A DNA stretch of 64,000 nt from VAZQ01 sp963756715. Lineage in GTDB: Bacteria; Pseudomonadota; Alphaproteobacteria; Rhizobiales; Xanthobacteraceae. Position 1 is the first letter of the stretch. Every line of letters starts with the position of its first letter. The notes beneath the pieces are model-generated. The model did not search any database. It saw only the letters and a list, made by a program, of their open reading frames with translations, and was not told the DNA's origin. The stretch lies in the NCBI GenBank assembly GCA_963756715.1, contig CAVWOV010000002.1, positions 1 to 64,000 of the forward strand, read 5' to 3'. Made by a program: the position numbers and the translations under genes. Positions 37,901 through 47,940 of this stretch are shown in pieces.

Positions 37901-38659
37901 GCAAACGTCACGGAAAAGGTGCCTCCCGGCATCGGCGGGGCTTTGCGGTCGGCCGCAGCCAAGGGCGACCCAGCCGCCCAGTACGAGATTGCCCAGCGCT
38001 ATGCGGACGGCCGCGGCGTGCCACAGGACCTCGCAGAATCGGCAGCCTGGCTCGAGCGCGCCGCCAAGCAGGGGCTGGCACCGGCGCAGTTCCGGCTCGG
38101 CGGGCTCTACGAAAAAGGGCTCGGCGTTAAGAAGAATCTCGATAACGCGCGTCACCTCTATGCCGTCGCTGGCGAAGCCGGCAACGCCAAGGCGCTGCAC
38201 AACCTTGCCGTGCTCTATGCCGAAGGCATTGACGGCAAGCCGGATTACAAGTCTGCCGCCGAGTGGTTCCGCAAGGCCGCCGCCTACGGGATGGCCGACA
38301 GTCAGTACAACCTTGGCGTTCTCTACGCCCGCGGCATCGGGGTGGAGCAGAACCTGGCCGAGGCCTATCGGTGGTTTGCGCTGGCCGCCCGCGAAGGCGA
38401 TCAGGAGTCGGAAAAGAAGCGCGCCGAACTGGCCAGCCGCCTCGATCCAAAGTCTCTGCAGAGCGCCCAGCAGGCGGTCGACGGTTTCACTCCCGAGCAG
38501 CAGCCGGACGCGGCCACCCACGTCAAGGCACCTGCAGGCGGCTGGGACACGAGCGCCGGCAAGGCCGTCTCCGTTCCGCCTCAGGCCAAACGCAAGCCGG
38601 CGGTCACGCCTCCGCCGCACGCCGGTGCAGCCAAGCTCGACCTCTCGACGCCACGCTAG
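34909..38659 (+). CDS. PodJ-like polar localisation protein with SEL1 repeats, frameshifted
   Basis: Large membrane-anchored organiser resembling rhizobial PodJ. The N-terminus holds a short ribbon-helix-helix-like motif (RQARETAREAARRSGMSVGQWLDTVIRDTAAE), then acidic linkers and long coiled-coil regions (VEALESEMRKLADRIEETR and similar, to about 36880). A single membrane helix (AVIIGISVLAIVLGSLNIVLNWLA) near 37470-37545 is followed by a Pro/Ala-rich linker and about four SEL1 repeats (YEIAQRYADGRGVPQDLAESAAWLERAAKQG onward). The first frame holds to about 35680 and the second from there to the stop, so a one-base indel is inferred. In Caulobacter PodJ directs pole assembly. Confidence 0.82.
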
Positions 38660-38969
38660 GCGCCAAATCGCAGCCTTGCACAATTAAAAACGGCTCGAAG
38701 CGTGCCTACCGCCTCGAAGGGCGATAGACTACTTTTACCTGCCGCTTGAGTCCCGTGCCTGAGCTCGCGGGGCGTCGCCGGGATGCCGGGGACGGTTCAT
38801 CACAAAAATCAACGTGGGTCGGCCCTGCCGGCTCCCGTTGTGCTTTAGTCAGACCGGCATGTCGGTCCGCGTCCTGCGAAGCCGGTCGACACCAGACCAG
38901 CCCTTCCGGTGAGGCGCCGAGGCCGTCTTGCCGCAACGACAACACGTCACGAACCGACGGATCAGAGCC
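38660..38969. other. intergenic gap before the TauE/SafE gene
   Basis: About 310 bases without a convincing gene. No repeat family or terminator stands out; the stretch just before 38970 must contain the ribosome-binding site of the permease. Confidence 0.35.
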
Positions 38970-39893
38970 GTGCAGATCTTCCTTCCGATTGCAGACCTGC
39001 CGGTCAACGTCTTCGTGATCCTGGCGATGGGGTTCGCGGTTGGCTTCATCTCCGGAATGTTCGGCATCGGCGGCGGATTTTTGATGACGCCGCTGCTGAT
39101 CTTTCTCGGCGTATCGCCCGCGGTCTCCGTCGCCACCGTTGCAAGCCATATCGCCGCTTCATCGATGTCGGGCGCGCTCAGCTATTGGCGACGCAAGTCG
39201 CTCGATCTCGCGCTCGCCTGCATGCTGTTGGCCGGTGGCATTATCGGAACGGCCATGGGTGTTTGGCTGTTCACGCTTCTGCGCGAGGTCGGCCAACTCG
39301 ACATCACGATCGGCATTTCCTACGTGCTGCTGCTCAGCATCATCGGGGCTCTGATGGTGACGGAGAGTCTGCGCGCGATCATGCGGGGCCGGCAGGGCAA
39401 ACCGGTTGAACTGCGTCGACCCGGCAGCCATACTTGGATTCACGGCCTGCCGTTCAAACTGCGCTTCAAACGCTCGCACATCTATGTCTCCGCCATTCCG
39501 GTCTGGACCATCGGGTTCATCATCGGCTTCATCGGCGCCGTCATGGGCATCGGCGGCGGCTTTTTGCTGGTACCGTTGCTGATCTATCTCCTGCGGGTTC
39601 CGACCGCGACCGTCATCGGCACCTCCATGGTGCTCACCCTGGTGACGATGGCGGCGGCAACCGTCATGCACGCGGCGACCAACCACCTGGTAGACGCGGT
39701 ATTGGCGCTGGTCCTGATGGTCGGCGGCGTCACCGGCGCGCAGTTCGGCGCGCGGGCCGGACAGAAAATCAGCGGCGAGCGGCTGCGCCTGCTGCTCGGC
39801 CTGCTGGTGCTCGCAGTCGGCATCCGCTTTGCTTATGCTTTGGTGGCACAACCGGAGAACCTGTTTTCCATCCGGCCGCTAGAGGGCGGATGA
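38970..39893 (+). CDS. TauE/SafE family sulfite/sulfonate exporter-type permease
   Basis: Membrane transporter with about eight helices and two inverted repeats of the family motif: GFISGMFGIGGGFLMTPLLIFLGV and GFIGAVMGIGGGFLLVPLLIYLL. The GTG at 38970 (VQIFLPIADLPVNVF) is chosen because homologues begin this way; an upstream TTG at 38928 would add 14 residues. 307 aa. The stop overlaps the start of the next gene (ATGA), so the two are coupled. Substrate unproven: sulfite, sulfoacetate or other anions are family candidates. Confidence 0.9.
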   Translation: MQIFLPIADLPVNVFVILAMGFAVGFISGMFGIGGGFLMTPLLIFLGVSPAVSVATVASHIAASSMSGALSYWRRKSLDLALACMLLAGGIIGTAMGVWLFTLLREVGQLDITIGISYVLLLSIIGALMVTESLRAIMRGRQGKPVELRRPGSHTWIHGLPFKLRFKRSHIYVSAIPVWTIGFIIGFIGAVMGIGGGFLLVPLLIYLLRVPTATVIGTSMVLTLVTMAAATVMHAATNHLVDAVLALVLMVGGVTGAQFGARAGQKISGERLRLLLGLLVLAVGIRFAYALVAQPENLFSIRPLEGG

Positions 39894-40792
39894 TGACGCA
39901 GACCTTACCGCTTGCTCCGCTTTGCTCCCTCTCTCTTCGGGGTAGAAGCACGCCTCAGGGTAGAAGCACACCTCATGGTAGAAGCACTCCGGGTTCACGA
40001 AAAATGGGCGCGGGCTTCGTGCCGGTCTTCCTTGCGCTCATCAGCGTCGCGTTCTTCGATTCGGCGAGTCCAGCCGCCGCCGAACGGCTGGTTTCATCGC
40101 TGTCCAATCATCGCGTCATGGTCACCTCGAATTTCACCGGCGACGAGGTCGTGCTGTTCGGCGGCATCGAGCAGGATGCCAACTCGAAGCCCCGTCGCGG
40201 CGGCTACGACATCGTCGTGACCGTCACCGGCCCGCGGCAGACACTGGTGACGTTCCGCAAGTCCCGCGTGCTCGGAATCTGGGTGAATACCGAGGCAAGC
40301 GTATTCGAAAACGCGCCGGCCTATTTAGCCGTGCTCAGCAATCGGCCGCTCGACGACATCACCAGTACCGAGACGCTGCAGCGGCTGCAGCTTGGCCTGG
40401 ACAATTTTCCGCTGCCGCAACGTGGCGATGCAGGTTACGCCGATGGCACCTACGACGATTCGTTTCGCGCCGCGTTCGTCAAGATCAGAACGGACCTTCG
40501 TCTCTATCGCCAAGTGTCGAACGGCGTCACCTTCTTGACGCCGGCTCTCTTCCGCGCCTCGATCCCGCTGCCCGCCGCGGTGCCGGTCGGCAACTACGAT
40601 GTTGACGTCCGGCTGTTCGCCGACGGCGCAATGATTGCGCGCACGCCATCCGCGCTTGAGGTCTACAAAGCCGGGTTCGAGCAGGTTGTCAGCAACGCCG
40701 CGCGCTACCACGGCTTGCTCTACGGCCTCGCCACCGCGATGATGGCGATCGTCACCGGCTGGTTCGCGAGCGTCGTCTTCCGCCGGGATTGA
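39890..40792 (+). CDS. TIGR02186 family conserved membrane-anchored protein
   Basis: About 300 aa, function unknown, commonly next to a TauE/SafE permease in rhizobia. After a short leader with a tandem peptide repeat (RSTPQG-RSTPHG-RSTPGS) comes a signal sequence (GFVPVFLALISVAFFDSASPAAAE), a soluble beta-rich domain (VSSLSNHRVMVTSNFTGDEVVLFGGIEQDA... YDIVVTVTGPRQTLVTFRKSRVLGIWVN) and a C-terminal membrane helix (LLYGLATAMMAIVTGWFASVVF). The signal sequence begins only at residue ~40 from the first ATG, so the internal ATG at MGAGFVPV may be the true start. Confidence 0.85.
   Translation: MMTQTLPLAPLCSLSLRGRSTPQGRSTPHGRSTPGSRKMGAGFVPVFLALISVAFFDSASPAAAERLVSSLSNHRVMVTSNFTGDEVVLFGGIEQDANSKPRRGGYDIVVTVTGPRQTLVTFRKSRVLGIWVNTEASVFENAPAYLAVLSNRPLDDITSTETLQRLQLGLDNFPLPQRGDAGYADGTYDDSFRAAFVKIRTDLRLYRQVSNGVTFLTPALFRASIPLPAAVPVGNYDVDVRLFADGAMIARTPSALEVYKAGFEQVVSNAARYHGLLYGLATAMMAIVTGWFASVVFRRD
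39941..39994. repeat. three tandem 18-bp units
   Basis: GGTAGAAGCACGCCTCAG, GGTAGAAGCACACCTCAT and GGTAGAAGCACTCCGGGT, in-frame within the 5' leader of the TIGR02186 gene, encoding RSTP(Q/H/G)-like repeats. If the internal ATG is the start they are untranslated. Confidence 0.8.
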
Positions 40793-40822
40793 GGCGCGGC
40801 AGTCACGGCATTCAAAATTTAT

Positions 40823-41680
40823 TCAATCGCTCAAACAGTGCGTCGCCGCGAAGGCATAGATGCGCGCCTCGCCCAGCATATGGGCGGTGAAAGCCAGCGT
40901 CCCGAAGATGTCGGCAAACGCACGGTCACGCACATTGAGCCCGCCCGCATAGGCTCCAAAGGCCGGCAAGACCACGCGCCGGCGGTCGCTTGCGAAGCAA
41001 CGCCGCCGCACGGTTTTGCCGCGTCCGCTCATCCGCGCCACCGGATGCAGATGACCCGCCACTTCGCCGGTCACCGCACCGCTCTGCGGCACGTGACGGA
41101 ACATCAGCGGGCCAATCGCCAGGGTCGCGGCGAAGCTTCCGCCCACTTGGTCCGATGGGTCGGGATCGTGGTTGCCGGCGACCCAGAGCCAGTCGCGCCC
41201 GCGCTGCAAGGTGGCGAGCGCGGCGCGGTCCTCGTCGGCGAGCCGTGCGGGTCCTTCGCCATCGTGGAAGCTGTCGCCCAGCGCGATAATCGCCCGCGGC
41301 GCGTATCGCTCAATGACGGACGCCAGTCGCTCAAATGTCTCGGCGGTATCATAGGGCGGCAACAGCACGCCACGGGCGGCGTAACTTGAGCCTTTCTCCA
41401 GATGCAGGTCGGCGACGATCAGCGCGCCTTCGTCCGGCCAATACAGCGCGCCGGAGCAGTCGGCAATGAGCCGGACCCCTGCGACGAAAATCTCAGAACC
41501 CCCGGGGCGTTCCGCGCTTTCGCCGCCGCCGGCCCGACCTGCGCGCGGTTGAGAGATTTCCAGGTCCGGCACAGCCGTAGCCTGAGCCGGATCGTCGCTC
41601 ACCGGCGCCGCCGCCTCGACCACCTGCTCCGGTTCACGGAGGGCGGGAGCGGGCAAAACGTGCTCGACTTCCTCCGTCAC
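40823..41680 (-). CDS. pdeM: ligase-associated DNA damage response endonuclease PdeM
   Basis: Metallophosphoesterase of the ligase-associated DNA damage response set. The calcineurin-like motifs are present: ALIVADLHLEKGSSYAARG (DxH), LGDSFHDGEG (GDxxHD), VAGNHDPDPSD (GNHD), and AGHLHPVARM. Before it is a ~65-residue disordered N-terminal extension (EPEQVVEAAAPVSDDPAQATAV) that homologues usually lack. The 3' end of the gene is upstream of no partner; its start overlaps the lhr stop by four bases (ATGA), so the pair is coupled. Confidence 0.9.
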   Translation of the reverse strand: MTEEVEHVLPAPALREPEQVVEAAAPVSDDPAQATAVPDLEISQPRAGRAGGGESAERPGGSEIFVAGVRLIADCSGALYWPDEGALIVADLHLEKGSSYAARGVLLPPYDTAETFERLASVIERYAPRAIIALGDSFHDGEGPARLADEDRAALATLQRGRDWLWVAGNHDPDPSDQVGGSFAATLAIGPLMFRHVPQSGAVTGEVAGHLHPVARMSGRGKTVRRRCFASDRRRVVLPAFGAYAGGLNVRDRAFADIFGTLAFTAHMLGEARIYAFAATHCLSD

Positions 41681-44397
41681 TGCATCGCCTCTTTCACCAG
41701 TTCGGCCTCCGCCTCTGCCAGCAACCCATCGGAAGCCTCGCCGTAAACACTTTCGCGGCCAATCTCCAGCATCACCGGTACCGCCAGCGGCGACAGATGG
41801 TCGAGCGCCTTGTGGACGATTCGACCGCGGATCCGCGCGAGCATTTCACCCAACCGGCGGATATCAAGCAAGCCGGTCGCCGCGTCGGCGCGCGCCGCCC
41901 GCAGCAGAATATGGTCGCCCTGATGCTTGCGGAGCACATCGTAGACCAGATCGGTCGAGATCGTCACCTCGCGGCGCGATTTTTCCTTGCCGGGGAACCT
42001 GCGCTCGATCAGCCCGGCAATGATTGCGCAGGTGCGGAAGGTGCGCTTCATCAGCGCCGATTCAGCGAGCCAGGCTTCCAGATCGTCGCCCAGCATGTCC
42101 TGGTCGAACAGCGCATCGAGCGAGAGTTCGCCGCGGGCGATTCTCTGCGCCACGTCGCCGAGCCCCCAGACCGCGAGCGCGTATTCATTGGCGACGAAAC
42201 CGAGCGGCCGCAGGCGCGCCCGCTCGAGTCGCCGCGTCAGCAGCATCCCGAGAGTCTGGTGCGCAAGCCGTCCCTCGAACGGGTAGCAGACGAGGTAATG
42301 CTTGTCCGCACGCGGAAAGGTCTCGACCAGCAGTTCGCGTGGCCCAGGCACGCGCGAGCGCCATTCCTGGATTTCGAGCCATTCGCGCACTTGCGCCGGC
42401 AACGGCCGCCATTCGCGTCGATCCGAGATGATCTTGCGGACGCGGTCGGCCAAATAGGTCGAGAGCGGGAATTTGCCGCCCTCGTAAGCCGGCACTTTGG
42501 GGTCTTCGGAGCTGGCGCGCGAGACGTAGACCTCATCCTGCATCATCGCCTCGTAGCGCAGGACCTCGCCGGCAAACACGAAGGTGTCCCCGGGCGTGAG
42601 CATCTCGATGAAATATTCCTCGACCTCGCCCAGGATACGGCCGCCACGCGGGATCATCTTGGAGACGCGCGAGCGTACCAGCCGCACCTTGAGCATGTCG
42701 GCTTCGACGATGGTGCCAACGTTCATGCGGTAGCGCTGCGCGATCATCGGATGCGTGACGCGCCAGCGACCGTCCTTGCCCTGGCGGATTTTCGCGAATC
42801 GCTCGTAGGCCTTGAGCGCGTAACCGCCGGTCGCGACATAGTCGATTACTGCATCGAACTCGGCGCGAGCAAGGCCCGAATAGGGCGCGGCGCTGGTCAC
42901 TTCGGCATAGAGCTCGTCGGCGAGAAACGGTTCCCCGCAGGCCGAGCCCAGGACGTGCTGGGCGAGCACGTCGAGCGCACCGGTGCGCGCCGCCGGCGTG
43001 TCCTGCGCATTCTCGGCGACCGCACCGAGCGCGGCGGTGCATTCGAGCACCTCGAAGCGGTTCGCCGGAATCAGCACCCCCTTCGAGGGCTCGTCCATGC
43101 GGTGGTTGGCGCGGCCGATCCGCTGCAGCAACCGCGAGGCACCCTTCGGCGCGCCGACGTTGATGACGAGATCGACGTCGCCCCAGTCGATACCGAGATC
43201 GAGCGAGGAGGTGGCGACCACCGCGCGCAGGCGGCCCTCCGCCATCGCGGCCTCGACCTTGCGGCGCTGCGCGACGTCGAGCGAGCCGTGATGCAGCGCG
43301 ATGGCAAGCCCGTCGTCGTTGATGCCCCACAGCTCCTGGAAGATGCTTTCGGCCTGGCTGCGGGTGTTGACGAACACCAGCGTGGTCTTGTGCCGCCTGA
43401 TCAAGTCGTAGATTTCGTTGATCGCGTGATGCGCGGAATGGCCGGACCACGGCAGACGCTCGGCGGTGTCGAGCATGCGCACATCGGGCGCGGCGCCGGC
43501 GTCCGCGATCACCAGATCGGCGAGAGCGGCACCTGCCGCCTGGGCGCTGCGGCACCAGATAGCGGCGCAGGTCATCGGGCGTTGCGACGGTCGCCGACAG
43601 GCCGACGCTGGTGAGATCAGGCGCGAGCGTGAACAGCCGCGCCAGCGCGAGCGAGAGCAGATCGCCGCGCTTGCTGACCACCAGCGAGTGCAACTCGTCG
43701 AGCACGATGCGCCGGAGCGAGCCGAACAGAAACGGCGCATCAGGTGAGGCGAGGATCAGCGCAAGCTGCTCGGGCGTGGTCAGCAGGATGTGCGGCGGGT
43801 CACGGCGCTGGCGCTGGCGTTTGCTGGCTGGCGTGTCGCCGGTGCGGGTCTCGATGCGGATCGGCAGCGCCATCTCGGCCACCGGCCGCTCGAGGTTACG
43901 CGCGATATCGACCGCCAGCGCCTTGAGCGGCGAAATATAGAGTGTGTGCAACCCGCCCTCACGGCGGATGTCCCGGCCGGTGGAGATGAGGCGACGCGGA
44001 GTGATGGCGGTAGTTGCCGCACGAGCTGCGAGTCGCGGTGCGGCTCCCCTCCCCCCGTTCGCGCAGCGAACGGTGGGGAGGGGTCGGGGGTGGGGGGACG
44101 TGCGGAAATCTGAATCGAATCGCCCCCCACCCCTAACCCCTCCCCACCGCTTCGCGGGGGGAGGGGGACATCGCGCGCGCGTGGTGAGGTCGTGCTCAAC
44201 TCAACAAGACTCGGCAGAAAGCCGGCCAGCGTCTTGCCGGCGCCGGTCGGCGCGATCAGCAACACCGAGCGGCGTCCGCGCGCTTTCGCCAAAAGTTCCA
44301 GTTGGTGCGCGCGCGGGCTCCAGCCGCGGCTGGCGAACCAGCGGACGAACGGCTCGGGCAGCGCAGCGGTTGCCAGCGGACGATCCAGCACGGTCAT
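41677..44397 (-). CDS. ligase-associated DNA damage response DEXH-box helicase (Lhr), with inserted palindromic element and frame changes
   Basis: Superfamily II helicase of the Lhr type. Walker A (APTGAGKTLAGFLPSL) is in the first frame. It is followed by a foreign stretch from the inserted palindromic element, then GLHTLYISPLKALAVDIARNLERP, the DELH box in IVLDELHSLVVSKRGDL, and VGLSATVATPDDLRRYLVPQ in a second frame. From about 43545 the first frame resumes (GAALADLVIADAGAAPDVRMLDT, SGHSAHHAINEIYDLIRRH, RIGRANHRMDEPSKGVLIPANR) to the stop. So two frame changes are needed: one at or near the element, one at ~43545. About 820 residues of homology are preserved. Coupled to pdeM. Confidence 0.85.
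44045..44168 (-). repeat. palindromic element inserted inside lhr
   Basis: Two GC-rich hairpins, TCCCCTCCCC..TTCGCGCAGCGAA..GGGGAGGGG with TCGGGGGTGGGGGG, and CCCCCCACCCCTAACC with CCTCCCCACCGCTTCGCGGG, around a 24-base spacer. In lhr orientation it is open and reads PPRSGGEGLGVGGD...PPTPDPSPPFAARTGGGE. It lies between the Walker A block and the GLHTLYISPLKA block, a variable linker in relatives. Confidence 0.8.
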
Positions 44398-44517
44398 CGC
44401 ACCCGTGTTAGCCTCCGACGGCGTCGCGGTCGAGGCCGGCTTTTCGTCCTCGGCGGCCGGCCCGCTTCATCAAACCCTAAGCTCGCATCCGCCGCAGCGA
44501 CGCCCTATCTAAACGCG

Positions 44518-45558
44518 ATGCGCCCCGAAGACATTCTTCTGCCGACGCCGTCCGGCGTGTGCTGCAAGGCTGGCGGCTTCCACATCGACCCGACCCGGGC
44601 GGTGGACAAGGCGCTGATCACCCACGGCCATTCCGATCATGCGCGTCCAGGCCATGGCGCGGTGCTGGCGACGCAGGAGACGCTCGACTTCATGCGGCTG
44701 CGCTATGGCGAAAATTTCGCCGGATGCACGCAAGCCGTCCGCTATGGCGAGACGCTGACGCTCGATGGCGTACGCGCAACCTTCCATCCCGCCGGGCATG
44801 TGCTCGGCTCGGCGCAGATCGCGGTCGAAGCCGGCGGCTGCAAGATCGTCGCCTCCGGCGACTACAAGGACACGCCCGATCCGACCTGCGCGCCCTTCGA
44901 GTTGGTCCCTTGCGATGTGTTCATCACCGAGGCGACGTTCGGCCTGCCGGTCTTTCGCCACGGCAATCCGAATGGCGAGATCGCGCGGCTGCTGCACTCG
45001 GTCGGACTCTTTCCAGAGCGCGCACATCTCGTCGGCGCCTATTCGCTCGGCAAGGCGCAGCGCGTGATCGCGCTGCTGCGCGAGGCCGGATATGACGCGC
45101 CGATCTACCTGCACGGCGCGATGGAAAAGATCACGAGCTACTATGCGCAGCGCATGCCGCTGGGCGAACTGCGGCTGGTGAGCGGCGCCAAGAAGGCCGA
45201 GCTCGGCGGCGCCATTGCGATCGCGCCGCCGTCGGCGCTGACCGACCTGTGGTCGCGGCGGTTTCCCGATCCGGTTACGGCGTTCGCCTCGGGCTGGATG
45301 CGGGTGCGCGCACGCGCACGCCAGCGCGGCATCGAGCTGCCGCTCGTCATATCAGATCATGCCGACTGGGACGGCCTTACGGCGACGATCGCGGCGACCG
45401 GCGCGCCGGAAGTCTGGGTAACGCACGGCCAGGAGGATGCGCTGGTGCATTGGTGCATGACGCGCGGGCTCAAGGCGCGGCCGCTCGCCATCGTCGGCTA
45501 CGGCGATGAGGAGGACGAAGACACCAGGGAAGGCGCAACCAGCGCCAACGCGGATTGA
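44518..45558 (+). CDS. ligase-associated DNA damage response exonuclease (metallo-beta-lactamase fold)
   Basis: 346 aa from the ATG at 44518. A beta-CASP/metallo-beta-lactamase nuclease like those of mRNA 3'-end processing and DNA repair. Zinc ligands are in LITHGHSDHARPGHGAV (HxHxDH) and FHPAGHVLGSAQI. Later blocks are VASGDYKDTPDPT, FITEATFGLPVFRH and VISDHADWDGLTATI. It is divergent from lhr with a 120-base gap, and forms the third member of the ligase-associated set. A hairpin follows the stop. Confidence 0.93.
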   Translation: MRPEDILLPTPSGVCCKAGGFHIDPTRAVDKALITHGHSDHARPGHGAVLATQETLDFMRLRYGENFAGCTQAVRYGETLTLDGVRATFHPAGHVLGSAQIAVEAGGCKIVASGDYKDTPDPTCAPFELVPCDVFITEATFGLPVFRHGNPNGEIARLLHSVGLFPERAHLVGAYSLGKAQRVIALLREAGYDAPIYLHGAMEKITSYYAQRMPLGELRLVSGAKKAELGGAIAIAPPSALTDLWSRRFPDPVTAFASGWMRVRARARQRGIELPLVISDHADWDGLTATIAATGAPEVWVTHGQEDALVHWCMTRGLKARPLAIVGYGDEEDEDTREGATSANAD

Positions 45559-45584
45559 CGGGCGCGCCGGAGAGCCCGTCAATC
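45553..45584. terminator. hairpin between convergent genes
   Basis: GATTGACGGGC and its exact complement GCCCGTCAATC are separated by ten bases, overlapping the exonuclease stop. It lies between two convergent genes; there is no T tract, so the terminator role is inferred. Confidence 0.55.
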
Positions 45585-45610
45585 CGATCGCAATTGTTGA
45601 AACTTCGCAG

Positions 45611-46660
45611 CTAGCGGGGCGACCGCTCGAAGACATCCGTGACAATCTGCTCATCGGAGATGCCGATGCCGGCGGCGTTGGGCTGCTGCGCGCCCGACTT
45701 TGACAGCCCATACATCGCCTCGATCGTCCGCAGGACGTTGACGTGGGTGATGCCCCTGCCTTCGCTATATATTCCGGGCTTGACGTGGGCGCCCGCAAAG
45801 ATCGTGACGATCCGGTTCTGCAGATCGAGTAGATATTCGTTGTACTCGTCGACCGGCGGGTAACCTCGCTTCGGCCTGATCAGCGGATTGGTGAGGCCAA
45901 AGTACCGACCTTTGTCATCGTTTTCGTCGAAGGTCACAATCAGAAGGCTGTTGTGCGTTTTCGCCCATTGATAATAGCCGTCGAGATTCTCGCGGAGCCA
46001 GGCATCGCCCCGCGGGATGCTCTCTGCGACTTCGCCGTTGTGCATGTCGTGATTGAGATTCGGAATGACGATAGCGACAGTCGGTAGCTTGTTATAGTCG
46101 CTCGGGAAGTCCTCGAAGCGCAGATTGGAAGAGGTCTCTGGTGTCGTGCCGTTAGGCACATTCGCGAAGCTGATCCACGGCACGTGCTTGCGCGCGTAGA
46201 CGCAACTCAGACCGCGGCAATCCGGCGGGTGTACGTCCAATTCAGAGCCGATGGCAGGCAGACTCTCCGCATAGCCTTTGAACGACAAACCGTTCTTGAT
46301 CAGTTGCTCGCCCAGATTGCTCGCCTTGAACGGGTAGTCGGAATGATTGGCGGCGTTCGGCACTTGATCGAAAAACCCGACGTTCTGATTGCTGCCGGAG
46401 AACAGCCAGAAATAGTTGCCCTGGCTGTTGTGCTCCTGGCCGAACATGCGGCTGAAGCTGGCGCCGTCTTCTGCCAGTTGTTTGATGTACGGCGCATCGA
46501 ACAGATTCCCGAGAATCTGCTCAAAATCCTTGTTCTCCTCGATGACAATGACGATGTGGTCATAGACCGGCAAGTCCGACGGCCAGGGGATTTTGTCCGC
46601 CGCGACCGCGGCGTGCTGCGCCCAGATGAGCAGAACAATCGCGCAGGCCGTCCTCAGCAT
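45611..46660 (-). CDS. secreted phosphoesterase (phospholipase C / acid phosphatase family)
   Basis: 349 aa from the ATG at 46660, with signal peptide MLRTACAIVLLIWAQHAAVAAD. Family motifs are DHIVIVIEENKDFEQILG (metal and catalytic block, ENK), FGQEHNSQGNYFWLFSGSN, VAIVIPNLNHDMHNG and LLIVTFDENDDKG, which identify the phosphoesterase/phospholipase C family. Substrate class (phospholipid or phosphomonoester) is not resolved. It lies between the two halves of the DNA-repair set, minus strand, downstream of the serine hydrolase gene. Confidence 0.85.
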   Translation of the reverse strand: MLRTACAIVLLIWAQHAAVAADKIPWPSDLPVYDHIVIVIEENKDFEQILGNLFDAPYIKQLAEDGASFSRMFGQEHNSQGNYFWLFSGSNQNVGFFDQVPNAANHSDYPFKASNLGEQLIKNGLSFKGYAESLPAIGSELDVHPPDCRGLSCVYARKHVPWISFANVPNGTTPETSSNLRFEDFPSDYNKLPTVAIVIPNLNHDMHNGEVAESIPRGDAWLRENLDGYYQWAKTHNSLLIVTFDENDDKGRYFGLTNPLIRPKRGYPPVDEYNEYLLDLQNRIVTIFAGAHVKPGIYSEGRGITHVNVLRTIEAMYGLSKSGAQQPNAAGIGISDEQIVTDVFERSPR

Positions 46661-46688
46661 AGTGTCCTCCCGATGCTTCCCGACCCGG

Positions 46689-47817
46689 TTAACGCCAGCC
46701 AAAGGCCGCGGCAACGCGATCGCGCAGCGCGACGTAAACTTTCTCGCCGTTGTTGCCATTCGTCAGCGCCGCCATGCCGTTGCCGGTCGCTGGATCGCCC
46801 ATATAGAGCGCGCGGAAGCCGATATTGCCGCCGTTGTGCCAGAACATGCCCTTGTCGTCGATCATCGTGCCGAGGCCCGCGTGGCCGAGGCCCGGCTTGA
46901 GCATCTCGGCCGCCAGCTTCTGCACCAGAAACGCGCCCGGCCGGCCGGCATGCGACTGGATGATTCCGATCACCATCAGCGCCAGGTCGCCGGCGGTGGT
47001 CCAAAGCCCGGCCGCCGCAAATTCCGGATGCACCATGAACCCGCCGGGAAGCGGAGCGCCGTCGTCGCCATAGCCGAATGCGCAGCGCGCAAGCTCGGCC
47101 GCGTTCGGCGGCTGATCGAAATTGCTGTCGCGCATTTCCAGAAGCTCGAACACGACATGGTTCACCACCGCCGGGTATTTGCCGAGCGAGACATCGATCA
47201 TCATCTGCTGCAGCACGATGCTGCCGCCACCGGAATAATGGAACGTCTTGCCCGGCGGCCACTCGACGCGCACCGGCGCCGAATTGGCGGGCGGGCTTCC
47301 GTTCAAAATCTCGACCAGGGTCGGCAGCGGCGCACCGGGACGATAACCCTTCGAAGCCTGATACGCTCGTGCCGCCGGTATGGTTCAGCAGCATGCGGAT
47401 GGTGACCGGCGTCGCGGCGGTGAGATCGTTGTCGGGAAGCTTCCACGACGTGAGGCGCCGGTTGACCGGATCGTCGAGCTGAATCTCGTCGGCCTCCACA
47501 TACTTGAGGACAGCGAGCGCGTTGATGGATTTGCTGATCGAGGCAGCCTGAAAGCGCGTGCGCGGCATCACCGGCCGGCCCGGCTGCGCCGTGCCGTAGC
47601 CGTAGGTCGCGACGATCGCGCCGTTCTGGACGACGGCAAGGCTCGCGCCCGGCACCTTGTGCTGTGCGAGCAGCGAGGCGACGGCGCTGGTGCTCAGGGG
47701 GCCGTCAGCCGGAGGCGCGGTCTTGATCACCGCGGTCGGTTGCGCTCCGGCCCATGAGGGGCCCGCGGCCACCGCCGCGATCCCTCCAAGCACCTCCCGG
47801 CGATGTAGTTTTGCCAT
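46689..47817 (-). CDS. serine hydrolase of the class C beta-lactamase family, twin-arginine signal, frameshifted
   Basis: Periplasmic beta-lactamase-like/esterase protein. The N-terminus MAKLHRREVLGGIAAVAAGPSW is a twin-arginine-type signal (RREVLGG). The active-site SxxK lies in FQAASISKSINALAV, the Tyr motif in FHYSGGGSIVLQQMM, and the third motif is WHNGGN in place of KTG. The first frame ends in nonsense at SGFEGLSSRC; the next frame reads YRPGAPLPTLVEILNGSPPANSAP from about 47350, so one inserted base is inferred. Overlaps little with the downstream phosphoesterase gene. Confidence 0.85.
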
Positions 47818-47940
47818 GCCGCACCTTCCACCTGTCGCAATGCGGACTACCTATAGGATGAACGCCGGGTGCGGGCGAGTAGCTTCCGCCGTGGGCGCGT
47901 GCGAAGCGGTCCGATCTCCAAACATCGCAACCATGATATG

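Noticed and set aside
41797..43614. 605-residue plus-strand open frame opposite lhr
   Set aside because: Mirror of conserved helicase coding; no motif of its own.
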